A stretch of 64,000 bases of DNA from Streptomyces asoensis (GTDB lineage: Bacteria; Actinomycetota; Actinomycetes; Streptomycetales; Streptomycetaceae), in assembly GCF_016860545.1 (NCBI RefSeq), contig NZ_BNEB01000003.1:186001-250000 (forward strand), read 5' to 3'. Under the pieces are notes generated by a model. It did no database searches, was not told where the DNA came from, and worked only from the letters and a program-made list of their open reading frames with translations. Within the stretch, counting starts at the first letter, position 1. Every line of letters begins with the position of its first letter. The position numbers and the translations under genes are program-made. Shown here in pieces: positions 50,622 to 59,212 of this stretch.

Positions 50622-52563
50622 GACGCTCAAGAGCGGGACGGGCGCCGGTGGCGCCACGGCGGTCCGCCGTCTGCTCCTCGACAACGGCGCGCTGACCGCG
50701 CTGATCGTGCTCGTCATCGCCATGTCGGCGCTGTCGGGCGACTTCCTGACCACGGACAACCTGCTCAACGTGGGTGTCCAGGCGGCCGTGACCGCCATCC
50801 TCGCCTTCGGCGTCACCTTCGTGATCGTCTCGGCCGGCATCGACCTGTCGGTCGGCTCGGTGGCGGCCCTGTCGGCCACCGTGCTGGCCTGGAGCGCCAC
50901 CCAGCACGGCGTACCGGTGGCGGTCGCGGTGGTCCTGGCCGTCGCCACCGGCATCGCGGCCGGCCTGGTGAACGGTTTCCTCATCGCCTACGGCAAGCTG
51001 CCGCCGTTCATCGCGACGCTCGCGATGCTGTCGGTGGCGCGCGGACTGTCGCTGGTGATCTCCGAGGGCTCCCCGATCGCCTTCCCCGACTCGGTCTCCC
51101 ACCTCGGTGACACCCTCGGCGGCTGGCTGCCGGTGCCGGTGATCGTGATGGTCGTGGCGGGTCTGATCGCCGCGTTCGTGCTCGGCCGGACGTACATCGG
51201 CCGTTCCATGTACGCCATCGGGGGCAACGAGGAGGCGGCCCGGCTGTCGGGGCTGCGGGTGCGCAGGCAGAAGCTCGCGATCTACGCGCTGTCCGGTGTG
51301 TTCGCGGCCGCGGCCGGCATCGTGCTCGCCTCCCGGCTGTCCTCCGCGCAGCCGCAGGCCGCCGACGGTTACGAGCTCGACGCGATCGCCGCCGTCGTCA
51401 TCGGCGGTGCCTCCCTCGCGGGCGGCACCGGCAAGGCGTCCGGCACGCTGATCGGCGCGCTGATCCTCGCGGTGCTGCGCAACGGGCTCAACCTGCTGTC
51501 GGTGTCCGCGTTCTGGCAGCAGGTCGTCATCGGCGTCGTCATCGCGCTGGCCGTGCTGCTCGACACCGTGCGCCGCAAGGCGGGGGCGACCCCGATGGCG
51601 GCCGGGACGGGCAGCGGGGGCGGCAAGGGCCGGCAGGCGGCGACCTACGGTCTCGCGGCCGTGGTCACCGTGGCGGTGGTCGGCGCGACGTCCTTCCTGC
51701 ACGGCGGCACCACCTCGGGCACGAACCCCAAGGTCGGCCTGGCGCTGTCCACGCTCAACAACCCGTTCTTCGTGCAGATCCAGTCGGGCGCGAAGGCCGA
51801 GGCGAAGAAGCTGGGCGTGGACCTGACGGTCACCGACGCCCAGAACGACGCCTCGCAGCAGGCCAACCAGCTCCAGAACTTCACCAGCTCCGGCCTCGAC
51901 TCGATCATCGTCAACCCGGTGGACTCGGACGCGGCGAGCAACTCGGTGAAGGCCGCCGACAAGGCGAAGATCCCGGTCATCGCGGTCGACCGGGGCGTCA
52001 ACAAGGCCACCGTGGACGCGCTGGTCGCCTCCGACAACGTGGCGGGCGGCGAACTGGCCGCCAGGACGGTCGCCGAGAAGCTGGGCGGCACCGGCAAGAT
52101 CGTGATCCTCCAGGGCCAGGCGGGCACCTCCGCGGCGCGCGAGCGGGCGGAAGGTTTCGCCAAGGGGCTCAAGGCCTACCCCGGCATCCAGGTGCTGGCC
52201 CAGCAGCCGGCCGACTTCGACCGCACCAAGGGCCTCGACGTGATGTCGAACCTGCTCCAGGCCCACCCGGACGTCCAGGGCGTCATCGCCGCCAACGACG
52301 AGATGGCCCTCGGCGCGATCAAGGCGCTGGGTGCGAAGGCCGGCAAGTCCGTCCAGGTCGTCGGCTTCGACGGCACGCCGGACGGGCTGACCGCCGTCGA
52401 GAACGGCACGCTGTACGCGTCGGTGGCGCAGCAGCCGTCCCAGCTGGGCAGGATCGCTGTGGACAACGCGCTGAAGGCGTTGCAGGGCAAGAAGGTCGAG
52501 CAGACGGTCAAGGTGCCGGTGAAGGTGGTCACGAAGGAGAACGTGGCCGGGTTCAGCGGCTGA
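50611..52563 (+). CDS. Fused ribose permease and substrate-binding protein (RbsC-RbsB)
   Basis: The protein is 650 residues. Residues 1-330 are a CUT2 permease with about 9-10 membrane segments and the motif AVAAVVIGGASLAGGTGKASGTLIGALIL near its coupling helix. Residues 347-364 (YGLAAVVTVAVVGATSFL) are one extra membrane segment. Residues 372-650 are a type I sugar-binding domain with VGLALSTLNNPFFVQIQSGA, IIVNPVDSDAAS, IVILQGQAGTSAARERA, GVIAANDEMALGA and VVGFDGTPDG. In most bacteria these are two genes; here the binding domain is tethered to the permease outside the membrane. No lipobox is present. The gene overlaps rbsA and is followed by rbsK. Confidence 0.92.
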   Translation: MAAETLKSGTGAGGATAVRRLLLDNGALTALIVLVIAMSALSGDFLTTDNLLNVGVQAAVTAILAFGVTFVIVSAGIDLSVGSVAALSATVLAWSATQHGVPVAVAVVLAVATGIAAGLVNGFLIAYGKLPPFIATLAMLSVARGLSLVISEGSPIAFPDSVSHLGDTLGGWLPVPVIVMVVAGLIAAFVLGRTYIGRSMYAIGGNEEAARLSGLRVRRQKLAIYALSGVFAAAAGIVLASRLSSAQPQAADGYELDAIAAVVIGGASLAGGTGKASGTLIGALILAVLRNGLNLLSVSAFWQQVVIGVVIALAVLLDTVRRKAGATPMAAGTGSGGGKGRQAATYGLAAVVTVAVVGATSFLHGGTTSGTNPKVGLALSTLNNPFFVQIQSGAKAEAKKLGVDLTVTDAQNDASQQANQLQNFTSSGLDSIIVNPVDSDAASNSVKAADKAKIPVIAVDRGVNKATVDALVASDNVAGGELAARTVAEKLGGTGKIVILQGQAGTSAARERAEGFAKGLKAYPGIQVLAQQPADFDRTKGLDVMSNLLQAHPDVQGVIAANDEMALGAIKALGAKAGKSVQVVGFDGTPDGLTAVENGTLYASVAQQPSQLGRIAVDNALKALQGKKVEQTVKVPVKVVTKENVAGFSG

Positions 52564-52645
52564 CATCCGGCGAGCGGGCGGACGGTCGTCCCGGGGGCTT
52601 CCCGGGCACCGTCCGCCCCGAGTCACGTATCAGGGGAGTCATTTC

Positions 52646-53572
52646 ATGTACGACCACGACCTTCTGGTCGTAGGGTCCGCCAACGCCGACCTGGTGATCG
52701 GCGTCGAGCGCAGGCCCGCCGCCGGGGAGACGGTCCTCGGTTCCGACCTGGCGGTCCATCCCGGCGGCAAGGGCGCGAACCAGGCCGTCGCGGCCGCCCG
52801 GCTCGGGGCCCGTACGGCCCTGCTGGCCCGGGTCGGCGACGACGCGTACGGGCGGCTGCTGCTCGACTCCCAGCGGGCGGCCGGGGTCGACACGGCCGGC
52901 GTCCTGGAGGGCGGGGCCCCGACGGGCGTCGCGCTGATCACCGTGGACCCGTCGGGCGACAACAGCATCGTGGTGTCACCGGGTGCCAACGGGCACCTCA
53001 CCCCGGCCGACGTCCGCGCGGCGGCCGGGCTGGTCCGCGCCTCCCGTGTGGTGTCGGCGCAGCTGGAGATCCCGCTGGAGACGGTCGTGGAGGTCGTGCG
53101 GAGTCTGGCGCCGGGCAGCCGGTTCGTGCTGAACCCGTCCCCGCCGCGGCCCCTGCCGGCCGAGGTGCTGGCGGCCTGCGACCCGCTGATCGTCAACGAG
53201 CACGAGGCGGCGGTCATCCTCGGCGAGGAGCGCTCCGGCGCGGATCCCGAGGACTGGGCGCGGACCCTGCTGGCCAGGGGTCCGCGGTCGGTGGTCGTGA
53301 CGCTGGGCGCGCAGGGCGCGTTGGTGGCGTCCGCGGAGGGGGTCACGCGGGTGCCGTCGGTGCGGGTGGACGCCGTGGACACGACGGGTGCCGGTGACTC
53401 CTTCACGGCGGCGCTGGCGTGGCGGCTGGGTACGGGTTCGTCCCTGGCCGAGGCCGCGGCGTACGCGGCGCGGGTGGGGGCGGTGGCCGTGACGCGGCGG
53501 GGCGCGCAGGAGTCGTTCCCCACGGCAGACGAGGTCGAGGCGCTCACCGGCGAAGAGGGCGGGGTCCGGTGA
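52646..53572 (+). CDS. rbsK: Ribokinase
   Basis: The protein is 308 residues of the PfkB family from ATG 52646. It has VVGSANADLVIGVERRPAAGETVLG at the start, the GG motif VHPGGKGANQAVAAARLG, and the C-terminal catalytic motif DTTGAGDSFTAALAWRLG with the base Asp. It phosphorylates ribose to ribose-5-phosphate. Stop and start overlap (GTGA at 53569) couple it to the RbsD gene. The C-terminus has the expected ATP-binding region near the stop. Confidence 0.94.
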   Translation: MYDHDLLVVGSANADLVIGVERRPAAGETVLGSDLAVHPGGKGANQAVAAARLGARTALLARVGDDAYGRLLLDSQRAAGVDTAGVLEGGAPTGVALITVDPSGDNSIVVSPGANGHLTPADVRAAAGLVRASRVVSAQLEIPLETVVEVVRSLAPGSRFVLNPSPPRPLPAEVLAACDPLIVNEHEAAVILGEERSGADPEDWARTLLARGPRSVVVTLGAQGALVASAEGVTRVPSVRVDAVDTTGAGDSFTAALAWRLGTGSSLAEAAAYAARVGAVAVTRRGAQESFPTADEVEALTGEEGGVR

Positions 53573-53958
53573 AGAAGGCCGGGATACTCAACCGGCATCT
53601 CGCCGGCGCGCTGGCCGGTCTGGGCCACGGGGACGGGGTGCTGGTGTGCGACGCCGGGATGCCGATCCCGGACGGGCCGCGGGTCGTGGACCTGGCCTTC
53701 CGGGCGGGGGTGCCGTCGTTCGCCGAGGTGGTCGACGGGCTGCTCGACGAGCTGGTCGTGGAGGGCGCCACGGCGGCGGCCGAGGTCCGGGAGGCCAATC
53801 CGGCGGCGGCCGCGCTGCTGGACGGGCACTTCCCGGAGCTGGACCTGGTCGCGCACGAGGAGCTGAAGCGGCTGTCGGCGGGGGCGCGGCTGGTGGTGCG
53901 GACCGGGGAGGCCCGGCCGTACGCGAACGTGCTGCTGCGGTGCGGGGTGTTCTTCTGA
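53569..53958 (+). CDS. rbsD: D-ribose pyranase
   Basis: The protein is 129 residues, the usual RbsD size, from GTG 53569. It has the family start KKAGILNRHLAGALAGLGHGDGVLVCDAGMPIPDG and the end LVVRTGEARPYANVLLRCGVFF. RbsD interconverts beta-pyranose and beta-furanose ribose so that ribokinase receives the furanose form. It completes the operon lacI-rbsA-rbsCB-rbsK-rbsD. Confidence 0.95.
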   Translation: MKKAGILNRHLAGALAGLGHGDGVLVCDAGMPIPDGPRVVDLAFRAGVPSFAEVVDGLLDELVVEGATAAAEVREANPAAAALLDGHFPELDLVAHEELKRLSAGARLVVRTGEARPYANVLLRCGVFF

Positions 53959-53983
53959 TCGCGGCCACCGGCGGAAAAGCTTC

Positions 53984-54015
53984 GAGGGGGCCCGGTCCGT
54001 CGACCCGGCCCCCTC
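53984..54015 (+). terminator. Hairpin terminator of the ribose operon
   Basis: Arms GAGGGGGCC (53984-53992) and GGCCCCCTC (54007-54015) pair perfectly and extend inward with one mismatch. It starts 26 bp after the rbsD stop. Confidence 0.75.
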
Positions 54016-54383
54016 GGCTCTTCCCCTCCGCACCAGAACCCCCGCGATCCCCCCGGATCCCCCTCCAGAAGCCCTGATGCCGAGTACGACGGCCGAAGGC
54101 GCGCAAGGGTTGCACGGCTCGCGCAAGATCTTCGGCGGCCCGGGCGCGGACGGCGCAGGTCGTGCCGACGCGTCCGGCGGCAGCCGGACGGCACGTCGGC
54201 GACACCCGGCGATGTGAACGCCCGGGCGAACAGAACAAGCCAGGGGCACATGCCAGGCGCACCAAACACCTCGCGGGCACTTTGCATCACTTGGAATGAA
54301 CCCCGCAGGTCAAACGGGTGACGAGGCGAAATCGCCCCCCATGATGTGATCGTTCCCCCACCCCTCCCACGAGGAGCACGACC
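54016..54383. other. Intergenic region before the alpha/beta hydrolase gene
   Basis: No gene is seen. An inverted repeat around 54100-54135 combines GCGCAAG copies with TTGC...GCAA arms. The last ~130 bp are less GC-rich and probably hold the promoter for the hydrolase gene; the -10/-35 boxes are not clear. A Shine-Dalgarno ACGAGGAG lies just before the ATG at 54384. Confidence 0.45.
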
Positions 54384-55592
54384 ATGTCCGAGACCGCCGA
54401 GCCCAACGCCGGCACGTTCACCCTCGGTACCCCGCCGACGACCGCGTCCCCCACCGCGGTCACCGTTCCCGAGCACGAGGAATGGCCGTTGCCGAACGGC
54501 TTCGCCTGGGTGTTCCCCGGCGAGGACAACGGCGGCGGCATCCGCCGTCCCGTCATCATGGCCGACGGCTTCAACCTCGGCCGCAGCGAGCTCGACAAGC
54601 TCTACCAGGGGCTGGAGGGCGGCGAGTTCCCGCTCGTCAGCGAGCTGCGCCGGCGGAACCGGGACGTGATCCTGGTCGGCTTCGAGGAGCGCAGCGCGTC
54701 CATCCTGACCAACGCGGAGACGGCCACGGCCGCCATCATGCGGGCGCACGCGGAGCAGCTGGGGGACGCCCGGCTGGTCGTCGGCGGGTTCAGCATGGGC
54801 GGCATCGTCACCCGCTACGCGCTGACCCGGCTCGAGATGCAGCGCATGGACCACCGGACCGGCCTGTACTTCTCCTGGGACAGCCCGCACCGCGGCGCGT
54901 CCATCCCGGTCGGCGTGCAGGCGTTCGCGTACTTCATCCCGTTCCCGAACGACTTCGCGAAGCAGATGAACAGCCCGGCGGCCCGTCAGATGCTGTGGCG
55001 TCACTACGACAAGGACACCGGCAAGATCGGCGTCGCCCCGGAGCGCACGGAGTTCCTGGCCGAGCTGGAGCGGATCGGCAACTGGCCGCGGATCCCCCGG
55101 TTGCTCGGCCTCGCCAACGGCCGCGCCGACGGGGTCGGCCTGCCCGAGGTCAAGCCCGGCGAGGTCGCCCTGAGGGTGGACGGGATCTACCCCGGCACCA
55201 CCTTCTACACGCAGGCCCAGGGCGACGACGTCACGGCCGCCTACCTCAAGCGGCGGCTCCCCCAGGCCGAGAAGACCGTCACCACCAACGGCTTCCCGGA
55301 GCTGGACGGTGCACCGGGCGGCACCCTGCACACCTACGAGATCCTCGCCGACACCCTGCGCAAGCTCGGGGGCACGGTGGATCTGCGGCACGAGGACGTG
55401 TGCTTCGTCCCGTCGGTGAGCGCGGTCGCCGTCCGCGACATCGAGAAGCAGTCCGACCTGTACGTGAACATCGACGAACTCTCGCCGGAAGAGAGCGAGT
55501 TCGACGACTTCGTCCTGTCGTCGACCACCACGCCGCACACGGCCATCAGCGAGGAGCTCTGCACCTGGCTGCTGGACCGGCTGCCCGACTGA
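54384..55592 (+). CDS. Alpha/beta hydrolase with lipase-type nucleophile elbow
   Basis: The protein is 402 residues from ATG 54384, with no signal peptide. The nucleophile elbow VVGGFSMGGIVTRYALTRLEMQ contains GFSMGG with Ser, preceded by a beta strand, as in PGAP1/esterase-like hydrolases. A HRTGLYFSWDSPHRGA block follows. The catalytic Asp and His cannot be fixed; a late DTLRKLGGTVDLRHEDVCFVPS stretch holds candidates. It stands alone between intergenic regions. The substrate is unknown. Confidence 0.8.
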   Translation: MSETAEPNAGTFTLGTPPTTASPTAVTVPEHEEWPLPNGFAWVFPGEDNGGGIRRPVIMADGFNLGRSELDKLYQGLEGGEFPLVSELRRRNRDVILVGFEERSASILTNAETATAAIMRAHAEQLGDARLVVGGFSMGGIVTRYALTRLEMQRMDHRTGLYFSWDSPHRGASIPVGVQAFAYFIPFPNDFAKQMNSPAARQMLWRHYDKDTGKIGVAPERTEFLAELERIGNWPRIPRLLGLANGRADGVGLPEVKPGEVALRVDGIYPGTTFYTQAQGDDVTAAYLKRRLPQAEKTVTTNGFPELDGAPGGTLHTYEILADTLRKLGGTVDLRHEDVCFVPSVSAVAVRDIEKQSDLYVNIDELSPEESEFDDFVLSSTTTPHTAISEELCTWLLDRLPD

Positions 55593-55796
55593 TCCGGGCG
55601 GCAGGTGCGGATGCCCCGGGCCGGGGCGGCGGCGGTCGGGCCGCGCACGGCCCCGGGGCCACCGGGCCGACGGCCGCCGGGTTCGGGGATGCCCCCGGCG
55701 GCCGTCCTGCGGAACGACGCAGATGACGCAGATGACGCGGACGGTGCCACGCAGACCTGGGGACGGGGGCGGCGCCCCCGGCGGGTCGCGGTCCGG

Positions 55797-56636
55797 TCAG
55801 CCCGCCGTGTGCCGCACGAAGCGCTCCGCCGTCTGCGCGAGGACCTCGCGGCCGTCGCGGGCCCACAGCCCGTCGTTGAACAGCTCGACCTCCACGGCGC
55901 CCGTGTAACCGGCCCGCGTCACATGGCCGAGCCACTCGCGCATGTCGATCGAGCCGTCGCCGATCTGACCGCGGCCGTTCAGCACACCCTCCGGCAGCGG
56001 GGTCGTCCAGTCGGCGAGCTGGAAGGTGTGGATACGGCCGCCCGCGCCCGCCCGGGCGATCTGGGCGGGCGCCCGGTCGTCCCACCAGATGTGGTACGTG
56101 TCGACGGTGACGCCGACCTGGTGGGCGGGGAAGCGTTCGGCCAGGTCCAGGGCCTGCGTGAGCGTCGAGACCACACAGCGGTCGGCGGCGTACATGGGGT
56201 GCAGGGGCTCGATCGCCAGCTTCACCCCGTGCTCCTCGGCGTAGGGGCCGAGGACCGTCAGTGCGTCGGCGATGCGTTCGCGGGCGCCGTGCAGGTCCTT
56301 CGATCCGGCCGGGAGGCCGCCGGAGACCAGGACCAGCACCTCGGTGCCGAGCGCCGCCGCCTCGTCCACCGCGCGCCGGTTGTCGGCCAGCGCGGCGGCC
56401 CGCTCGTCCGGGTCGAGCGCCGTGAGGAAGCCTCCGCGGCAGAGCGTGGTCACGGTCAGGCCCGCGTCGCGGACCAGTTTCGCCGTCTCCTCCACACCGA
56501 ACGCCTGCACCGGCTCGCGCCACAGGCCGACGTTCGTCACCCCCAGGTCACCGCAGGCGGCGACCAGTTCGGGCATCGACAGCTGCTTCACCGTCATCTG
56601 GTTGATGGAGAAGCGGGTCAGGTCGCGGTCGCTCAC
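55797..56636 (-). CDS. Sugar phosphate isomerase/epimerase family protein (TIM barrel)
   Basis: The protein is 279 residues from GTG 56636, overlapping the upstream stop (GTGA). It is a xylose-isomerase-like barrel with FSINQMTVKQLSMPELVAACGDLGV, VLVSGGLPAGSKD, LAIEPLHPMYAADRCVVST, GVTVDTYHIWWDD, FQLADWTTPLPEG and GAVEVELFND. The Glu/Asp/His metal ligands are in the usual places. It is the third gene of a leftward operon with a DUF993 protein and an oxidoreductase. It probably isomerises the sugar product of that pathway; the sugar is unknown. Confidence 0.85.
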   Translation of the reverse strand: MSDRDLTRFSINQMTVKQLSMPELVAACGDLGVTNVGLWREPVQAFGVEETAKLVRDAGLTVTTLCRGGFLTALDPDERAAALADNRRAVDEAAALGTEVLVLVSGGLPAGSKDLHGARERIADALTVLGPYAEEHGVKLAIEPLHPMYAADRCVVSTLTQALDLAERFPAHQVGVTVDTYHIWWDDRAPAQIARAGAGGRIHTFQLADWTTPLPEGVLNGRGQIGDGSIDMREWLGHVTRAGYTGAVEVELFNDGLWARDGREVLAQTAERFVRHTAG

Positions 56637-57787
56637 CGGGCCACTCCGTACAGGGCGAGCAGGTTCCTCATCCGTTCCTCGGCGAGCTTGGGGTCGGGGA
56701 ACAGGCCCAGACCGTCGGCGAGTTCGTAGGCGCGGGCGAGGTGCGGGAGGGAGCGGGCCGACTGGAGGCCGCCGACCATCGTGAAGTGCGACTGGTGGCC
56801 GGCCAGCCAGGCCAGGAAGACCACACCCGTCTTGTAGAAGCGGGTGGGCGCCCGGAAGAGGTGGCGCGAGAGGTCGACGGTCGGGTCGAGGAGGGCACGG
56901 AATCCCGCCGTGTCGCCCGTGTCGAGGACCCGGACCGCCTGGGCCGCCAGCGGGCCCAGCGGGTCGAAGATGCCGAGGAGGGCGTGGCTGAAGCCCTTCT
57001 CGTCGCCCGCGATCAGCTCGGGGTAGTTGAAGTCGTCGCCGGTGTAGCAGCGGACGCCCTGGGGCAGCCTGCGGCGGATGTCGATCTCCCGCCCGGCGTC
57101 CAGCAGCGAGACCTTGATGCCTTCCACCTTGTCCGGGTGGGCGGCGATGACCTCCAGGAAGGTGTCGGTGGCCGCGTCGAGGTCGCTCGTCCCCCAGTAG
57201 CCCTCCAGCGCCGGGTCGAACATCGGGCCCAGCCAGTGCAGGACCACCGGCTCCGAGGCCTGGCGCAGGAGGTGTCCGTAGACGTCGAGGTAGTCCTCGG
57301 GGCCCGACGCGGCCGCCGCCAGGGCACGGGACGCCATCAGGATGGACCGGGCGCCGGAGGCCTCGACGAGGGCGAGCTGCTCCTCGTAGGCCGCGCGGAC
57401 CTCGGCCAGGGTCGCGGGGCCGGTGAGCTGGTCGGTGCCGACGCCGCAGGCGACGAGACCGCCCACGGACTTCGCCTCGGCGGCGGAGCGGCGGATCAGC
57501 TCGGCCGCGCCCGCCCAGTCCAGGCCCATGCCGCGCTGGGCGGTGTCCATCGCCTCGGCGACGCCGAGTCCGTGCGACCACAGGTGCCGACGGAAGGCGA
57601 GGGTGGCGTCCCAGTCGATCGCGGCGGGCGAGTCGGGCGTGGTGTCGGCGAACGGGTCCGCGACGACGTGCGCCGCGGAGAAGACCGTACGGGAGGTGAA
57701 GGGCGCGCCGGCGGTGAGGGCGAGGGACTCGGTGCGGGGCTCGTAGGTCCGCAGGCTCCCGTCGGCGCCCGGCAGCTGGATCGTCAC
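56633..57787 (-). CDS. DUF993 protein (dihydrodipicolinate synthase/aldolase-like)
   Basis: The protein is 384 residues from GTG 57787, coupled at both ends by GTGA overlaps. It belongs to DUF993, a family I remember as a TIM barrel related to the class I aldolase/dihydrodipicolinate synthase superfamily. Features are GLVACGVGTDQLTGPATLAEV, a HWLGPMFDPALEGYWG stretch, VEGIKVSLLDAGREI with the probable Schiff-base lysine, and YTGDDFNYPELIAGDEKGF. It would cleave or dehydrate a sugar acid; no substrate has been fixed. It sits between an oxidoreductase and a sugar isomerase. Confidence 0.85.
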   Translation of the reverse strand: MTIQLPGADGSLRTYEPRTESLALTAGAPFTSRTVFSAAHVVADPFADTTPDSPAAIDWDATLAFRRHLWSHGLGVAEAMDTAQRGMGLDWAGAAELIRRSAAEAKSVGGLVACGVGTDQLTGPATLAEVRAAYEEQLALVEASGARSILMASRALAAAASGPEDYLDVYGHLLRQASEPVVLHWLGPMFDPALEGYWGTSDLDAATDTFLEVIAAHPDKVEGIKVSLLDAGREIDIRRRLPQGVRCYTGDDFNYPELIAGDEKGFSHALLGIFDPLGPLAAQAVRVLDTGDTAGFRALLDPTVDLSRHLFRAPTRFYKTGVVFLAWLAGHQSHFTMVGGLQSARSLPHLARAYELADGLGLFPDPKLAEERMRNLLALYGVAR

Positions 57788-58935
57788 AGCGTGACCTCCG
57801 GGACGTCCAGGCGCAGGCCCTCGGACGAGGACTTCAGGCCGAGCTCGGCGAGCTGGACGCCACGGGCGCCGGCCAGCAGGTCCCAGTGGTAGGGCGCGTC
57901 GGCGTAGACGTGCTTGAGGAACAGCTCCCACTGCGCCTTGAAGCCGTTGTCGAACTCGCCGTTGTCCGGCACCTCCTGCCACTGGTCGCGGAAGACCTCG
58001 GTGGCGGGGATGTCGGGGTTCCAGACCGGCTTGGGGGTCGCGCTGCGGTGCTGGACGCGGCAGTTGCGCAGGCCGGCGACGGCCGAACCCTCCGTGCCGT
58101 CGACCTGGAACTCCACGAGTTCGTCGCGGTTGACCCGGACCGCCCAGGAGGAGTTGATCTGGGCGATGGCGCCGCCGTCGAGTTCGAAGATGCCGTAGGC
58201 GGCGTCGTCGGCGGTGGCGTCGTAGGGCTTGCCGTTCTCGTCCCAGCGCTGCGGGATGTGGGTGGTGGCGACAGCCTGGACGGACTTCACCCGGCCGAAC
58301 AGCTCGTGCAGCACGTACTCCCAGTGCGGGAACATGTCGACGACGATGCCCCCGCCGTCCTCGGCGCGGTAGTTCCACGACGGGCGCTGGGCGGCCTGCC
58401 AGTCGCCCTCGAAGACCCAGTAGCCGAACTCGCCGCGCACGGACAGGATCCGGCCGAAGAAGCCGCCGTCGATGAGGCGCTTCAGCTTGAGCAGGCCGGG
58501 GAGGAACAGCTTGTCCTGGACGACGCCGTGCTTGATGCCCGCGGCGGAGGCCAGGCGGGCCAGTTCGAGGGCTCCGTCGAGGCCGGTGGCCGTCGGCTTC
58601 TCGGTGTAGATGTGCTTGCCGGCGGCGATGGCCTTCTTGATCGCCTCCTCGCGGGCCGAGGTGACCTGGGCGTCGAAGTAGATGTCGACGGTGGGGTCCG
58701 CGAGGACCGCGTCGACGTCGGTCGAGACGTGTTCGAGGCCGTGCCGCTCGGCGAGCGCCCGCAGGGCGTGCTCGCGGCGGCCGACGAGGATGGGTTCCGG
58801 CCACAGCACCGTGCCGTCGCCGAGGTCGAGGCCGCCCTGTTCGCGCAGGGCCAGGATGGATCGTACGAGGTGCTGGCGGTAGCCCATGCGCCCCGTCACG
58901 CCGTTCATGGCGATACGCACCGTCTTGCGTGTCAC
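57784..58935 (-). CDS. Gfo/Idh/MocA-family oxidoreductase
   Basis: The protein is 383 residues from GTG 58935 behind GAAGGGACC. The N-terminal Rossmann fold is IAMNGVTGRMGYRQHLVRSILAL, a variant of the usual GxGxxG; a lysine follows in IYTEKPTATGLDGAL, the EKP catalytic motif of the family. The C-terminal beta-sheet substrate domain contains WNYRAEDGGGIVVDMFPHWEY, with the Asp/His pair. It oxidises a sugar or inositol with NAD(P). First gene of a three-gene operon, divergent from a LacI regulator. Confidence 0.88.
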   Translation of the reverse strand: MTRKTVRIAMNGVTGRMGYRQHLVRSILALREQGGLDLGDGTVLWPEPILVGRREHALRALAERHGLEHVSTDVDAVLADPTVDIYFDAQVTSAREEAIKKAIAAGKHIYTEKPTATGLDGALELARLASAAGIKHGVVQDKLFLPGLLKLKRLIDGGFFGRILSVRGEFGYWVFEGDWQAAQRPSWNYRAEDGGGIVVDMFPHWEYVLHELFGRVKSVQAVATTHIPQRWDENGKPYDATADDAAYGIFELDGGAIAQINSSWAVRVNRDELVEFQVDGTEGSAVAGLRNCRVQHRSATPKPVWNPDIPATEVFRDQWQEVPDNGEFDNGFKAQWELFLKHVYADAPYHWDLLAGARGVQLAELGLKSSSEGLRLDVPEVTL

Positions 58936-59005
58936 GTCGGTCCCTTCGTGGGCGTTGTCCGCGGTTGTCGCGCGCCGCGTACGCCTCTTCCTGATCAGCG
59001 TGACA

Positions 59006-59017
59006 GCAAGCGCTTTC
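59006..59017. promoter_or_regulatory. LacI-family operator between divergent sugar operon and regulator
   Basis: GCAAGCGCTTTC contains the perfect palindrome AAGCGCTT. A TATATAG sequence on the minus strand lies just beyond (59017-59024), so the site is where the leftward promoter should be. It sits 70 bp upstream of the oxidoreductase start and about 195 bp upstream of the LacI gene. It differs from the ribose-operon operator, so a different repressor binds it. Confidence 0.7.
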
Positions 59018-59212
59018 TATATAAGAGGAAGTTAGCCTCTGACCAGTGGTCCGGACAAGACCGTGTCCATCCTGAGTTGTTCGAGGGGGCGAACAACTGG
59101 CCTGCCGGGCCGTAAGGTCTGCTCGACACGCCCGGAACCAGGCCCCCCGGGGCCGCTGTCTACCTGGGCGTACGACGACGTACGACGAGATGCGTGACCG
59201 GAGGACGAGTAG

